This document shows, in pieces, positions 9,561 through 17,915 of a stretch of 64,000 bases of DNA; within the stretch, counting starts at the first letter, position 1; every line of letters starts with the position of its first letter. Source of the stretch: Nibrella saemangeumensis (GTDB taxonomy: Bacteria; Bacteroidota; Bacteroidia; Cytophagales; Spirosomataceae); the NCBI RefSeq assembly GCF_039541915.1, contig NZ_BAABHD010000027.1, positions 120,011 through 184,010 of the forward strand. The letters run 5' to 3'. A program made the translations under genes and the position numbers. The notes beneath the pieces are model-generated. The model had not been told where the DNA came from and made no database searches. It was given only the letters and a program-made list of their open reading frames with translations.

Positions 9561-10628
9561 TTAGTATTCCCACAGGCCATGCTCCATCTCCATCAGATCA
9601 TGTTCAATCTGATAAGAACGAAGCAACCCTTCTTTGTCGCCAAACATCCCAATCAGGTCTCTGTCTTCAGGGTTGGATACTTTCGTAATCCGGCCGTAGA
9701 ACAACCGCAGGTCAAAAGCATCAGCCAGGTTTCTGTGCTGTGCCTGGTTCTGCGGGTTATACCAGATAAACTTCTTCGGGTCGCTGCGGAACAGTTTTTC
9801 CAGATCCTTGTATTTAAAAGAAGCAACCGGAACTTCCAGACCAGCTGGGTTCTTGTCAGCAGGCAGATACAGCGTTACGGTCTGGACATCATACACTAGC
9901 CGTGAACGCTTGCGATCAAAAATCCAGTCTTCCTTGATTTCCAGAATATTCAGGTCACGGGCAAAATACTCATCACCCTGAATAGCAGGAGCCTTAGCTA
10001 CTGTATCTACTTTAGGCTGCTCAACCGGTTGGGTCGTCTTGGCACCCTTTTTACCTTTAGCGTTCTTGGCAGTTGCCGTCGACTTTTTAGGTGCCGGAGT
10101 TCCCCAGCCGTCATCTACCGGACCTGTGGTAGCCTTCTTCAATGAAGGTGTACCCCAACCGTCATCAACGGGCGGTTTTTTAGCTGCATTCTTATCCTTC
10201 GGTGCGTCGCCCCAACCATCATTGGCTTTGGCACCTTCCTGACCAAAACCAGCCGCGATTTCTTCCGCCGACAGACCACCACCCGTATTAGGCATGATGA
10301 TTTTCTGCTGGAATTTCTCCGGCGTCATTTTGGTCTTCACCGAATCATTTTCGTAAGCATCCAGCAGACCCGCTTTCACGGCTTCCATCAGATACTTCGA
10401 TAATTCATTATTCTTCGAAAACATCGATTGATTCTGCTTCTCCTTCAGGTCGATCCGACGCCAAAGAGTCTTCTTCATCATGATGTCCTGATCGTTGATC
10501 GGCCGAACCGACAGATCGTTCGCGCTACTGGTAGGCTTCTCCTGCGCCATCACACTCCCACCGGCCATAGCCAGCAACGCAGCGGCTACGGCACCTACAG
10601 AAAACCGCAATGTTTTCGTCTGCTTCAT
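9561..10628 (-). CDS. gldN: Type IX secretion / gliding protein GldN (PorN)
   Basis: GldN is a periplasmic protein that forms ring complexes with the lipoprotein GldK in the type IX secretion core. I use ATG 10628, giving 355 residues with a signal peptide ending near AMAGGSVMAQ. The family signature RPINDQDIMMKKTLWRRIDL is at 44-63 and the C-terminal domain starts near residue 220. Between them lies an unusual Lys/Pro/Ala-rich linker containing three DGWG motifs at roughly residues 137, 156 and 173 from this start. It is the last gene of the gldKLMN block. Confidence 0.95.
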   Translation of the reverse strand: MKQTKTLRFSVGAVAAALLAMAGGSVMAQEKPTSSANDLSVRPINDQDIMMKKTLWRRIDLKEKQNQSMFSKNNELSKYLMEAVKAGLLDAYENDSVKTKMTPEKFQQKIIMPNTGGGLSAEEIAAGFGQEGAKANDGWGDAPKDKNAAKKPPVDDGWGTPSLKKATTGPVDDGWGTPAPKKSTATAKNAKGKKGAKTTQPVEQPKVDTVAKAPAIQGDEYFARDLNILEIKEDWIFDRKRSRLVYDVQTVTLYLPADKNPAGLEVPVASFKYKDLEKLFRSDPKKFIWYNPQNQAQHRNLADAFDLRLFYGRITKVSNPEDRDLIGMFGDKEGLLRSYQIEHDLMEMEHGLWEY

Positions 10629-10690
10629 TGTCAATTCAGTCTCTTTATTCGTGCAATGTATTAACGAATCTGTTGCCTGTTTAGTGCAAC

Positions 10691-12286
10691 TTAGTTCAAT
10701 GGAATGTTAACAATCGGACGGCCCATCGGCACATCACTGATTTCACCCCGGAAGTTGCGACGCTGTACACCTTCAATCTCCACTACATAGCGGTCACCTG
10801 GCTGGGCTTCGGCAGCTAAGCTTCCCAAAGAGCCTCCACCGGAACCTAACGTAACGGGGTTACCCACCCGCCGTGAACCACGGGCCAGAGAGACCGTAAC
10901 GCTGGATACCCGGAAGTTGGCATCATCCGGTGAGTAGTTGCGGAAACTTTCGTCGGCGATCGCCTGTACCCGAACACTACGGACGGCAGACGCCGGCATA
11001 CCCCGGCGCTCATCTATTTTAGAGCCACCAGCATAGACTTCCAGCGTCGGCCGTGGTACGCGGTTTACACGGAAGCGCTCGGTACCTAACAGGTTTCCAC
11101 CGTTGCTGATATTCAACGCTACCTGAGCAGAGCTCGGCACAATAGTAATTTTGCCCCGCTCACCGCCCGATAAAACATCAGCGCCATTAGCCGAAAAGTT
11201 TGGGTTCCACAAAGCGCCTAACTGCGGGCTCTGAATACTCAACTTGTTGGCACAGCCCAGGTATAACGGCGGCATTGTTCCGGTTTCGATCTGGTAAGAC
11301 GGCTTAGCCACAAAGTACTCCTGCTGCAGCGGTACCGTTTTAACCTCACCATTTGGCGCCTGGTACGAGATAGAGCCTGTCAGCACCCGACGTGCCAGAC
11401 CGTTCTTATCATAAGCGCCACCCTGTGCGGTAAACTCAATAAGACCACGTCCATCCTGCACCCGCACGGCCCCACCGTTCAGGCTCATCCGGGGAGTAAC
11501 CCCTGATGATGAAGCCGCCAAGAACATTTCACCTTTTACTTTTGTCCCGGCAACAACGACCTTTGACTCCATGCTCAGCATGGCCATAATCTTGTCGAAC
11601 TTAACGTCCTGCGCACCTACTTTAGACGCCAAAACATCAAGCACTTCACCTTCCATCCGGCGAATGTCCATCTGCCGCTGGCTCAATACGGCCAACGCAG
11701 CCGGAACCGGCGTCTGCGCAAAGTTCAATTCGGCAAAGTCCTTGTTACGCTGCTCCGGAGCCCGACTAGCGATGGGGTCATCCTTCGCGTCCAGCGCCAA
11801 CGGCGTAAACTTAGCGGTAGAATACTTTGATAACTGCTCAACGTACTGGTTAAGCTTGTTTTTCATCTCGTACGCTACGCCATTTTTGTTGCCACCGATC
11901 ATAATGATGGCTACTTTATCTTCTTCGTTCGGGTTTTTGATATTACCCTGTTCGTCGAGACCGCCACCAGCTTCGGTAATGAGCCGCTGTTTTACGGCAT
12001 CAATTTCGCTGACAACGCCTGAGGTTAACTGACGAACTTCTTCGGCTTGTTTAACAATTGCGAGGTCAGCTGCCCGGTTTCCGGACTTCTCAACTGTACC
12101 TTTAATGTTTTGTAAGGTGGCCTGGTTTACCCGGTTAGCGGCCCCCGTAGACGTCTCCAAACTATTGTTGAGCAGGATGAATTTCTCCAGCAAAGCCGAG
12201 CTGACCTGCAAGGCCAGCATCGCGGTCAATACCAGATACATCATCCCGATCATTTTCTGACGGGGTGTCTCTTTTGCGCCTGCCAT
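10691..12286 (-). CDS. gldM: Type IX secretion / gliding motor protein GldM (PorM)
   Basis: GldM has a single inner-membrane helix and a long periplasmic part. With GldL it forms the proton-driven motor that energises type IX secretion and gliding. The 531-residue protein starts MAGAKETPRQKMIGMMYLVLTAMLALQ, the conserved N-terminal anchor, and ends in beta-rich domains as in known GldM. Length is typical. It is separated from gldL by a 133-bp gap with a heptad repeat hairpin, and from gldN by about 60 bases. Confidence 0.97.
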   Translation of the reverse strand: MAGAKETPRQKMIGMMYLVLTAMLALQVSSALLEKFILLNNSLETSTGAANRVNQATLQNIKGTVEKSGNRAADLAIVKQAEEVRQLTSGVVSEIDAVKQRLITEAGGGLDEQGNIKNPNEEDKVAIIMIGGNKNGVAYEMKNKLNQYVEQLSKYSTAKFTPLALDAKDDPIASRAPEQRNKDFAELNFAQTPVPAALAVLSQRQMDIRRMEGEVLDVLASKVGAQDVKFDKIMAMLSMESKVVVAGTKVKGEMFLAASSSGVTPRMSLNGGAVRVQDGRGLIEFTAQGGAYDKNGLARRVLTGSISYQAPNGEVKTVPLQQEYFVAKPSYQIETGTMPPLYLGCANKLSIQSPQLGALWNPNFSANGADVLSGGERGKITIVPSSAQVALNISNGGNLLGTERFRVNRVPRPTLEVYAGGSKIDERRGMPASAVRSVRVQAIADESFRNYSPDDANFRVSSVTVSLARGSRRVGNPVTLGSGGGSLGSLAAEAQPGDRYVVEIEGVQRRNFRGEISDVPMGRPIVNIPLN

Positions 12287-12328
12287 AAATTATGGTACTT
12301 GTTACTTTTTAAGGTAGTTTCAGAATTA

Positions 12329-12409
12329 TTTCAGATTTCAAGTTTCAGGTTTCATGTCCGGATTAGCCTACTAGCCCAACCCTGGAACATGAAACTTGAA
12401 ACCTGAAGC
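12329..12409. repeat. Two inverted arms of TTTCANG heptads between gldL and gldM
   Basis: The left arm reads TTTCAGA, TTTCAAG, TTTCAGG, TTTCATG at 12329-12356. The right arm at 12384-12409 reads, on the minus strand, TTCAGG, TTTCAAG, TTTCATG. The arms can form an approximately 25-bp imperfect hairpin within the intergenic space of a co-transcribed block. No T-run follows in the direction of transcription, so it is not an obvious intrinsic terminator. Confidence 0.85.
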
Positions 12410-12419
12410 AAATAGAAGA

Positions 12420-13235
12420 TTACTGTCCACGCATGGCAGTCAGCATGCTGCCGTATACGTTGTTCAGAGAAGCCAGATTGCTGGTCAGTTTGGCCATTTC
12501 ATTCTTGAACTGCTGCGCGTCACGGCTGGCATCGGCCATATTTTCCATCGCGGTTGTCAGGTTTCCGTAGAACGCATTCATGGCCTTCAGGTGCTTATTG
12601 GTATCCTGAAGCTCCAGTTCGTACACGGCGTTCAGCGCACCCATGCTCTGAGTAACCTTCTGGAACTGGGTCCGGTAATCTTTGGCATCCGTGGTTGCAT
12701 CAGCCATCGAGGTCATTGCCGTAATAGCCACACCATACGACTTGTTCATGTCATTGATAGACTGAGCAGCCGTCTTTACATTGCGGGCGTACTCATTGGT
12801 AGCTACAGTAGCATCGGTAATATCATTCATCTTGGCAACTGTATCACTCAGGCTCCGGAAGCCGGTACCCAGGCGCTCAAAAATATCCGGCGTTACTTTC
12901 GCATCGGCCAGCATTTTATCCAGCCCGACCGTCAGGCCGTTGCTCTGACCGTTAGCCTTGGCACGTGAAGGCAGTTCGCCCTGATAATCGTCGGCCAGTT
13001 CAGGGTATACACGGGACCAGTCCGGCTCTCGTTGAGCAGGCTGGGCAAAGGTTTGAAGAGCATAAAGGGCAAAAATGGCAGCCTCAACCATAAGACCAAT
13101 GGTTAACATGGTTCCACCACCTTCCCAGTGTTGTATTTTAAAAAGAGCGCCTAATACAACGACAGCCGCTCCTAAGCTATACGCAGTTGGCAAAAATTTG
13201 TCAAAGAAAAAACTTGAACCGTTACTCTTAGCCAT
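12420..13235 (-). CDS. gldL: Type IX secretion / gliding motor protein GldL (PorL)
   Basis: GldL is the inner-membrane partner of GldM in the type IX secretion motor. The 271-residue protein has two N-terminal TM helices (about residues 15-35 and 42-62). The connecting segment GALFKIQHWEGGG is the family signature. The rest is a long helical cytoplasmic region rich in Asp, Thr, Met and Ala, likely coiled coil. It follows gldK by about 50 bases and reads in the same direction, consistent with one operon. Confidence 0.96.
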   Translation of the reverse strand: MAKSNGSSFFFDKFLPTAYSLGAAVVVLGALFKIQHWEGGGTMLTIGLMVEAAIFALYALQTFAQPAQREPDWSRVYPELADDYQGELPSRAKANGQSNGLTVGLDKMLADAKVTPDIFERLGTGFRSLSDTVAKMNDITDATVATNEYARNVKTAAQSINDMNKSYGVAITAMTSMADATTDAKDYRTQFQKVTQSMGALNAVYELELQDTNKHLKAMNAFYGNLTTAMENMADASRDAQQFKNEMAKLTSNLASLNNVYGSMLTAMRGQ

Positions 13236-13285
13236 GTTACAAAAATTGAATTGGGATGTATTGAATTGTATTTTAGATTAAGTTA

Positions 13286-14389
13286 CTAGCGACGCTTAGC
13301 GTTAGTCCGAACGCCCCGGTTGCGGGCAGATGCTGTCCGGCCCTCCAGGTTATCCATCACACACCGGAAACCAATGTAAGAGCGCTTCTGATTTTCGTAC
13401 TCGTAGTAACGCGTACCGGTTTCCAGATAGTAAGCAATATCTTTCCAGGATCCACCACGCACCACTTTACGCGGCTCATCGGGATTCTGGTTATCCGGGT
13501 TCATATCCCAAACAATGGCATTTGAGTTTTCGGCAAAGGCATCGCGGCACCACTCAGCTACGTTACCTGCCATGTTATACAGACCATAATCGTTTGGATT
13601 GTAGGCATTGGCCGGGGCCGTATACGGATAGCCATCGGCGTCGAAGTTACCCCGCTGTGGTTTGAAGTTAGCCAGGTAACAGCCCTTGCCGTTGGCTACA
13701 TAGGGATTACCCCACGGGTATTTGGCACCAGGCTTACCACCACGGGCAGCCCACTCCCACTCGGCTTCCGACGGCAACCGGAAACGGGGTGACAGCACCA
13801 TACTTTCTTTGGTCCGGTAGTCATTATACAGATTCGTACGCCATTGGCAGAAGTGCTGGGCCGATTGCCAGCTGACGCCTACAACCGGATAGCTATCAAA
13901 TGCCGGGTGAGCAAAGTAATACTCCAGCATCGGGTCACCATTGTGGTAGGTAAAGTCATTTTTCCACACGGTGGTATCCGGATAATACTTGGCAATGATT
14001 TCCTCCTCACCCATCACTGACACCGAATCAGCCATCAGGGCATTCACGTACTGCCGGTACTCATGGTTGGTAATTTCCGTATCGTCCATATAGAACGAAC
14101 TGATGGTTACCCGGCGGTTCATGTTGATCTGAGTGGCCGCCACATCTTCGTCGGCCTGACCCATGATAAATGAACCCGAAGGAACCAGCACCATACCATA
14201 CGGTGTCGTTTGCTTATAGCCTTTTCGGGCCGTAGCGGTAAGTTCACCATTGGTAATTCCCACATCACCACCTTTTCCTTTACCGCCACCAAACTTGGAC
14301 TTCAAAAACCCGCAACCCTGCATGAGCAGAACCGTAGCCGCGACCAATAACACACGAGTTGCGTAAATAGTATAACCGTTGTACTTCAT
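13286..14389 (-). CDS. gldK: Type IX secretion / gliding lipoprotein GldK (PorK)
   Basis: GldK is an outer-membrane lipoprotein that forms the periplasmic ring with GldN. I choose ATG 14389, which gives a clean lipoprotein signal ending LLMQGC (Cys26); two in-frame starts upstream (14404, 14419) add only non-signal residues. The remainder is a formylglycine-generating-enzyme-like fold, seen as GMVLVPSGSFIMGQ, RLPSEAEWEWAARGG, NVAEWCRD and VVRGGSW, used structurally in this family. A TATTTTTG promoter box lies upstream at 14551-14558. Confidence 0.95.
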   Translation of the reverse strand: MKYNGYTIYATRVLLVAATVLLMQGCGFLKSKFGGGKGKGGDVGITNGELTATARKGYKQTTPYGMVLVPSGSFIMGQADEDVAATQINMNRRVTISSFYMDDTEITNHEYRQYVNALMADSVSVMGEEEIIAKYYPDTTVWKNDFTYHNGDPMLEYYFAHPAFDSYPVVGVSWQSAQHFCQWRTNLYNDYRTKESMVLSPRFRLPSEAEWEWAARGGKPGAKYPWGNPYVANGKGCYLANFKPQRGNFDADGYPYTAPANAYNPNDYGLYNMAGNVAEWCRDAFAENSNAIVWDMNPDNQNPDEPRKVVRGGSWKDIAYYLETGTRYYEYENQKRSYIGFRCVMDNLEGRTASARNRGVRTNAKRR

Positions 14390-14550
14390 AATTGTAGTGT
14401 ACATTAAGAACCTGTGCAAGACCAGTCTAAAAACGAAAATCCGTTGGGTTATTGTATGATTACTTTTTTTTTGGTTAAAAACGTAACAAGGCCATTCAAA
14501 AGTATGCGTTCGCCGACTACGGTTGCTTAGTTTTGACGAGTTAGTATCCC

Positions 14551-14558
14551 CAAAAATA
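14551..14558 (-). promoter_or_regulatory. Candidate -7 box for the gldK operon
   Basis: On the minus strand the sequence is TATTTTTG, an exact match to the Bacteroidota TAnnTTTG box, about 160 bases before the gldK start. A TTG lies 24 bases farther upstream, a little too far for the usual spacing. The site would let gldKLMN be transcribed separately from porP. Confidence 0.45.
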
Positions 14559-14651
14559 CAACGTTATCTGCAAACTGCCTAACAATAAGGCAGCCAAATT
14601 GTTAAGCGCATAAAATCACTTCTAAGTAGCCTTCTGTTTTTTAATTGTTTA

Positions 14652-15611
14652 TTAATACCGGAAACGAGGAGTACGAATAATCGGCTTCCGGCGGGGGTCC
14701 GGTGCCGGTAACGAATAGCTAAGCAGAACCTCGTGAGACGTCGGACTTTTCACATCCTGACCGCCAACGGTAAAATCAAACGCATACCCAAAACGTAACG
14801 CGTTGTTTCGCAGCATACTAAGCCCTATGGTTGCAATCAGCGCGTCCTGCTGGCGATACGACAGGCCGGCCCAGTAGCGGTTTTCGTAGGTAGCAATTAC
14901 GCTTCCCTCAACCGATACGGTATTCAGGTCGGTCTTCACCAGCAGCGAGGGTTGTACATCCAGGTCGTAGCCGATGCCCAGCCGGTACCCACCGGTCAGG
15001 TAAGCGGTACGGACCTGCGGATTAGTACCCCGCTCGGTGCCCAGCCGGTATCCGGCCTGATTGATATGCATCATACTAACGCCAAACCAATAGTCTGTCG
15101 TATTATAATAAACGCCGGCTCCCAGATCTGGCTGCGTCTCGGCAATCCGGCCGGTTTGAATCAGCGGATCACCACCTTCACGCGGCCGTAGCCGCCCATA
15201 GTCAATTGCCTTACTGTATACCCCACCCTGAACACCCAGCGACAGCGTCCCGTTTTTCAGCGCCATCCGGTACGCATACGACACCTGCAATGCCTGATTG
15301 GTCATCGGGCCGAGCCGGTCGTTCATTACGTAGAGGCCCACTCCGCTCTTGATGCGTGCCAGGGGCATGTTAAAGGAAAACAACTGCGTACTCGGTGACC
15401 CGCCATCGTCGAAGGTAGGCTGATACCCCGCCCACTGCGTCCGGTGCATGAGCTGAAAGCGCGTGACGCCTTCGGAGCCGGCTGCGGCCGGGTTGTAGTA
15501 CAGCGGGTTGAACATATACATACTAAACTGAGGATCCTGCTGCCCAAAAGCAGCGCGGCCCGTCAGAAGTACGAACAGAAAAAACGCAGAACAGTAAAGC
15601 TTACAAATCAT
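14652..15611 (-). CDS. PorP/SprF family type IX secretion membrane protein
   Basis: This 319-residue outer-membrane beta-barrel carries a signal peptide ending near RAAFG. The family motif QQDPQFSMYMFNPLYYNPAAAGS directly follows (quoted here in part: DPQFSMYMFN and LYYNPAAAG). PorP-like proteins are part of, or associated with, the type IX secretion machinery; SprF homologues help export SprB adhesin. Its place upstream of gldKLMN reproduces the porP-porK-porL-porM-porN order of Porphyromonas, which supports the PorP role over a dedicated SprF partner. Confidence 0.9.
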   Translation of the reverse strand: MICKLYCSAFFLFVLLTGRAAFGQQDPQFSMYMFNPLYYNPAAAGSEGVTRFQLMHRTQWAGYQPTFDDGGSPSTQLFSFNMPLARIKSGVGLYVMNDRLGPMTNQALQVSYAYRMALKNGTLSLGVQGGVYSKAIDYGRLRPREGGDPLIQTGRIAETQPDLGAGVYYNTTDYWFGVSMMHINQAGYRLGTERGTNPQVRTAYLTGGYRLGIGYDLDVQPSLLVKTDLNTVSVEGSVIATYENRYWAGLSYRQQDALIATIGLSMLRNNALRFGYAFDFTVGGQDVKSPTSHEVLLSYSLPAPDPRRKPIIRTPRFRY

Positions 15612-15688
15612 ATGGAGCCGAAGCGAATGGTGCTAGTCGTATTTTTTTTTGCCTTGGCCGGCATTTTATCAAGTAAACGCCGGATATG

Positions 15689-15696
15689 CAAAATTA
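15689..15696 (-). promoter_or_regulatory. Candidate -7 box for porP
   Basis: The minus strand reads TAATTTTG, matching TAnnTTTG, about 78 bases before the porP start and just downstream of the hemD terminator. I see no clear -33 TTG at standard spacing. Confidence 0.4.
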
Positions 15697-15702
15697 TTGA
15701 GA

Positions 15703-15735
15703 CAAAAAAAGAGGCTGGACGTCACGCCCAGCCTC
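15703..15735 (-). terminator. Intrinsic terminator after hemD
   Basis: On the minus strand an 8-bp stem GAGGCTGG/CCAGCCTC (15728-15735 with 15711-15718) is followed by seven T residues. It lies 17 bases past the hemD stop, so hemD and porP are probably separate transcription units. Confidence 0.9.
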
Positions 15736-15751
15736 TACATAACCTGTCCGT

Positions 15752-16537
15752 TCAAAGATTGTTGGCTTTTTTGATGTACAGCTCCAGCGCCCCCGTCATG
15801 GACGGTGCGTTGGGTAACGGAGCCTGAATATCAAGGATTAACCCGCCATCGGTAACCGCTTTGGCCGTCGTTGGCCCAAAAGCCGCGATCCGGATCCCGT
15901 TCTGCTTAAAATCCGGAAAGTTGTTGAACAACGATGTCACTCCCGACGGGCTGAAAAAAGCGATAATGTCGAAATTATGAATAGTCAGATCAGATACATC
16001 TGACGAAACCGTTTCGTACATCACTGCTTCGGTAAAATGCAATCCACTGGTGTCCATAAATTCCGGAATATCATTGCGCCGGATATTGGAACATGGAAAC
16101 AGAAACTTCTCATTCTTATGCTTTTTGATCAGATCAAATAATTCCGAAGCTGTTTTAGTTCCCGAAAAAATCTTCCGTTTCCGAATCACAATATACTTCT
16201 GCAGGTAATTGGCGGTTTGCTCAGAAATACAGAAATATTTCATATCAGCCGGCACCTCAATGCGGGCTTCCTGACAAATGCGAAAGAAATGGTCGATGGC
16301 ATTCCGGCTGGTGAAAATAATTGCCGTATGATCGAGAATATTGACTTTTTGCTTACGGAAATCTTTAAACGATACGCCGTCGATCTGGATAAAAGGTCGG
16401 AACTCGATAGTTAGATTGTACTTACTGGCTAAGTCGAAGTAGGGAGAATTTACGTCGGCCGGTCTGGACTGGGAAATCAGGATATTGGAAACTTTGGTCA
16501 TCCGCTCCTGCGCATTCTGCGTGCTTGTTTCGTTCAT
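15752..16537 (-). CDS. hemD: Uroporphyrinogen-III synthase
   Basis: HemD closes and inverts ring D of hydroxymethylbilane to make uroporphyrinogen III for heme and siroheme. The 261-residue protein shows the usual weakly conserved two-domain pattern: ILISQSRP near the N-terminus, IIFTSRNAIDHFF near residue 90, FLFPCSNIRRNDIPE near 150 and IAFFSPSGVTSLFNNF near 205. It follows the DUF4271 gene by 42 bases; that pairing is frequent in Bacteroidota and supports the call. The sequence is low in similarity to proteobacterial HemD, as is normal. Confidence 0.9.
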   Translation of the reverse strand: MNETSTQNAQERMTKVSNILISQSRPADVNSPYFDLASKYNLTIEFRPFIQIDGVSFKDFRKQKVNILDHTAIIFTSRNAIDHFFRICQEARIEVPADMKYFCISEQTANYLQKYIVIRKRKIFSGTKTASELFDLIKKHKNEKFLFPCSNIRRNDIPEFMDTSGLHFTEAVMYETVSSDVSDLTIHNFDIIAFFSPSGVTSLFNNFPDFKQNGIRIAAFGPTTAKAVTDGGLILDIQAPLPNAPSMTGALELYIKKANNL

Positions 16538-16579
16538 TGAATAAACCTCGTTTAAGGGTCGAAGCTGAACCCGGTTGCC

Positions 16580-17755
16580 TTACAGCGCGAACCGTACACC
16601 GATTATCAGCGGGATCAATTCAATGATGCAAAGGTACGAAAATAAATAGAGATTTTTAATGGAAGTTACATTTGTGATAACCAGATACAGCAGGGCAAGC
16701 CGGGTCAGGTAGAATGTAACAAACGGAATCATCAGGTAGGCATTGAGCCAGGAAATGTCAGGCACATTGTAAGTAATGATGGTCAGCAGAAGGACAATGG
16801 CGGTAAAGAATAAAAGTGATGATTGTAAAGCCTTGAAATAGTGAATATTAGTGATTCCTTCCAGACGATACAGATTCCCCAGCGCATAAAGCACGAAATA
16901 TTTACTGAGCAATAAAGCAAAAGCAACCGCACTAATCAGGAAGAAATCGGCAATAAGTTCAGGCAGTTGCTGGCCCGCTAACAACAGCGACCGCGACGAA
17001 AAAAGATTGATATTACGGCTCTGCACAAACATCACCAGAAAAGCCGAAACAAAGCTGAGATTCAGCAGAAACAGCATAGTAATCCGGCTCAACGGCTTAT
17101 TGATCAGAAAGGTTTCTTCCCTGACCCGCAGCGAGAGCAGATCCCGAAGGCTGTAAAAACGCAGGAACGCCCGCCGGTTAAAACTATACAAAAAGGCGTG
17201 GGTGGCCAGTAAAAAAACCAGACATAAGCCGAAAAAATCATCGTAAACGGATGAAGGTCGTGGACGGATATTCAGTCCCTCATCGCTGAGCACGACCGGA
17301 TTTTCCGTCGCCGATTTGGGGTAACCGAGGAAGAGTTGCTTGCCCTCAATACCGGGCGATCCGTAAATAGTCAGAAATATCTCCGGCTGGTGATAAATCT
17401 GATAGAGACTATCAATGTTGAGAACCTGCCACTGATTAGCTGGCAGCTTGCGCTTGAGTGCCGCGTTAATAAAAAGATAGGCGTCTTGCTGAGCAGACAG
17501 CAGAATACTATAGTTCCGGTTGCTCTCCAGATCAATAAATACACTGGTTGCCGGTATGGTGCTATGCTGCTCGTTCAGAAAAGGTACATAGGTTTTAAAC
17601 GACTCATCGTACACCAGGTAATCGTCGCGGAAGTCGTAGACCGGATAGAAGCTTCGGTCGGGGCCGATACCCTCCTGCGTCTGTGCCAGCAAAGACGGTG
17701 TGAGGCCAACCCAGGCCAGTACGATAATCCAGAAAATTTTTACTCCAGCAGGCAT
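16580..17755 (-). CDS. DUF4271 family membrane protein
   Basis: This 391-residue protein has an N-terminal signal peptide (start at ATG 17755, ending near PSLLAQ), an exported beta-rich part to about residue 180, and about six transmembrane helices in the C-terminal half. This matches DUF4271 proteins, whose function is unknown. In many Bacteroidota it precedes hemD, as here, with a 42-base gap. The GTG at 17794 is an alternative start but would put the signal peptide 13 residues inside and would begin within the predicted -7 box. No enzymatic motif is visible. Confidence 0.85.
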   Translation of the reverse strand: MPAGVKIFWIIVLAWVGLTPSLLAQTQEGIGPDRSFYPVYDFRDDYLVYDESFKTYVPFLNEQHSTIPATSVFIDLESNRNYSILLSAQQDAYLFINAALKRKLPANQWQVLNIDSLYQIYHQPEIFLTIYGSPGIEGKQLFLGYPKSATENPVVLSDEGLNIRPRPSSVYDDFFGLCLVFLLATHAFLYSFNRRAFLRFYSLRDLLSLRVREETFLINKPLSRITMLFLLNLSFVSAFLVMFVQSRNINLFSSRSLLLAGQQLPELIADFFLISAVAFALLLSKYFVLYALGNLYRLEGITNIHYFKALQSSLLFFTAIVLLLTIITYNVPDISWLNAYLMIPFVTFYLTRLALLYLVITNVTSIKNLYLFSYLCIIELIPLIIGVRFAL

Positions 17756-17757
17756 AC

Positions 17758-17789
17758 GAAAAAGCCGGAACGAACACACCGTTCCGGCT
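17758..17789 (-). terminator. Hairpin with T-tract directly before the DUF4271 start codon
   Basis: On the minus strand AGCCGGAACG pairs perfectly with CGTTCCGGCT over 10 bp with a 7-base loop and is followed by TTTTT, ending 2 bases before the ATG at 17755. It may end sucD transcripts, or act as an attenuator of the DUF4271-hemD unit. Confidence 0.75.
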
Positions 17790-17793
17790 ATCA

Positions 17794-17801
17794 CAAAATT
17801 A
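17794..17801 (-). promoter_or_regulatory. Candidate -7 box between sucD and DUF4271
   Basis: The minus strand reads TAATTTTG, an exact TAnnTTTG match just upstream of the terminator-like hairpin at 17758-17789. If used, nearly the whole leader of the DUF4271 mRNA would be the hairpin. No -33 TTG is evident. Confidence 0.4.
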
Positions 17802-17915
17802 TATAAAACTTCGAAAAGTCTCCCCGATTCCAGCCACTACCCAGTTTCTCTGCCCGATCAAACCTGGGTCAGACCGCCGTTTCAACCAGGGTGGCAAAAC
17901 CGGCTCCACATTGAT

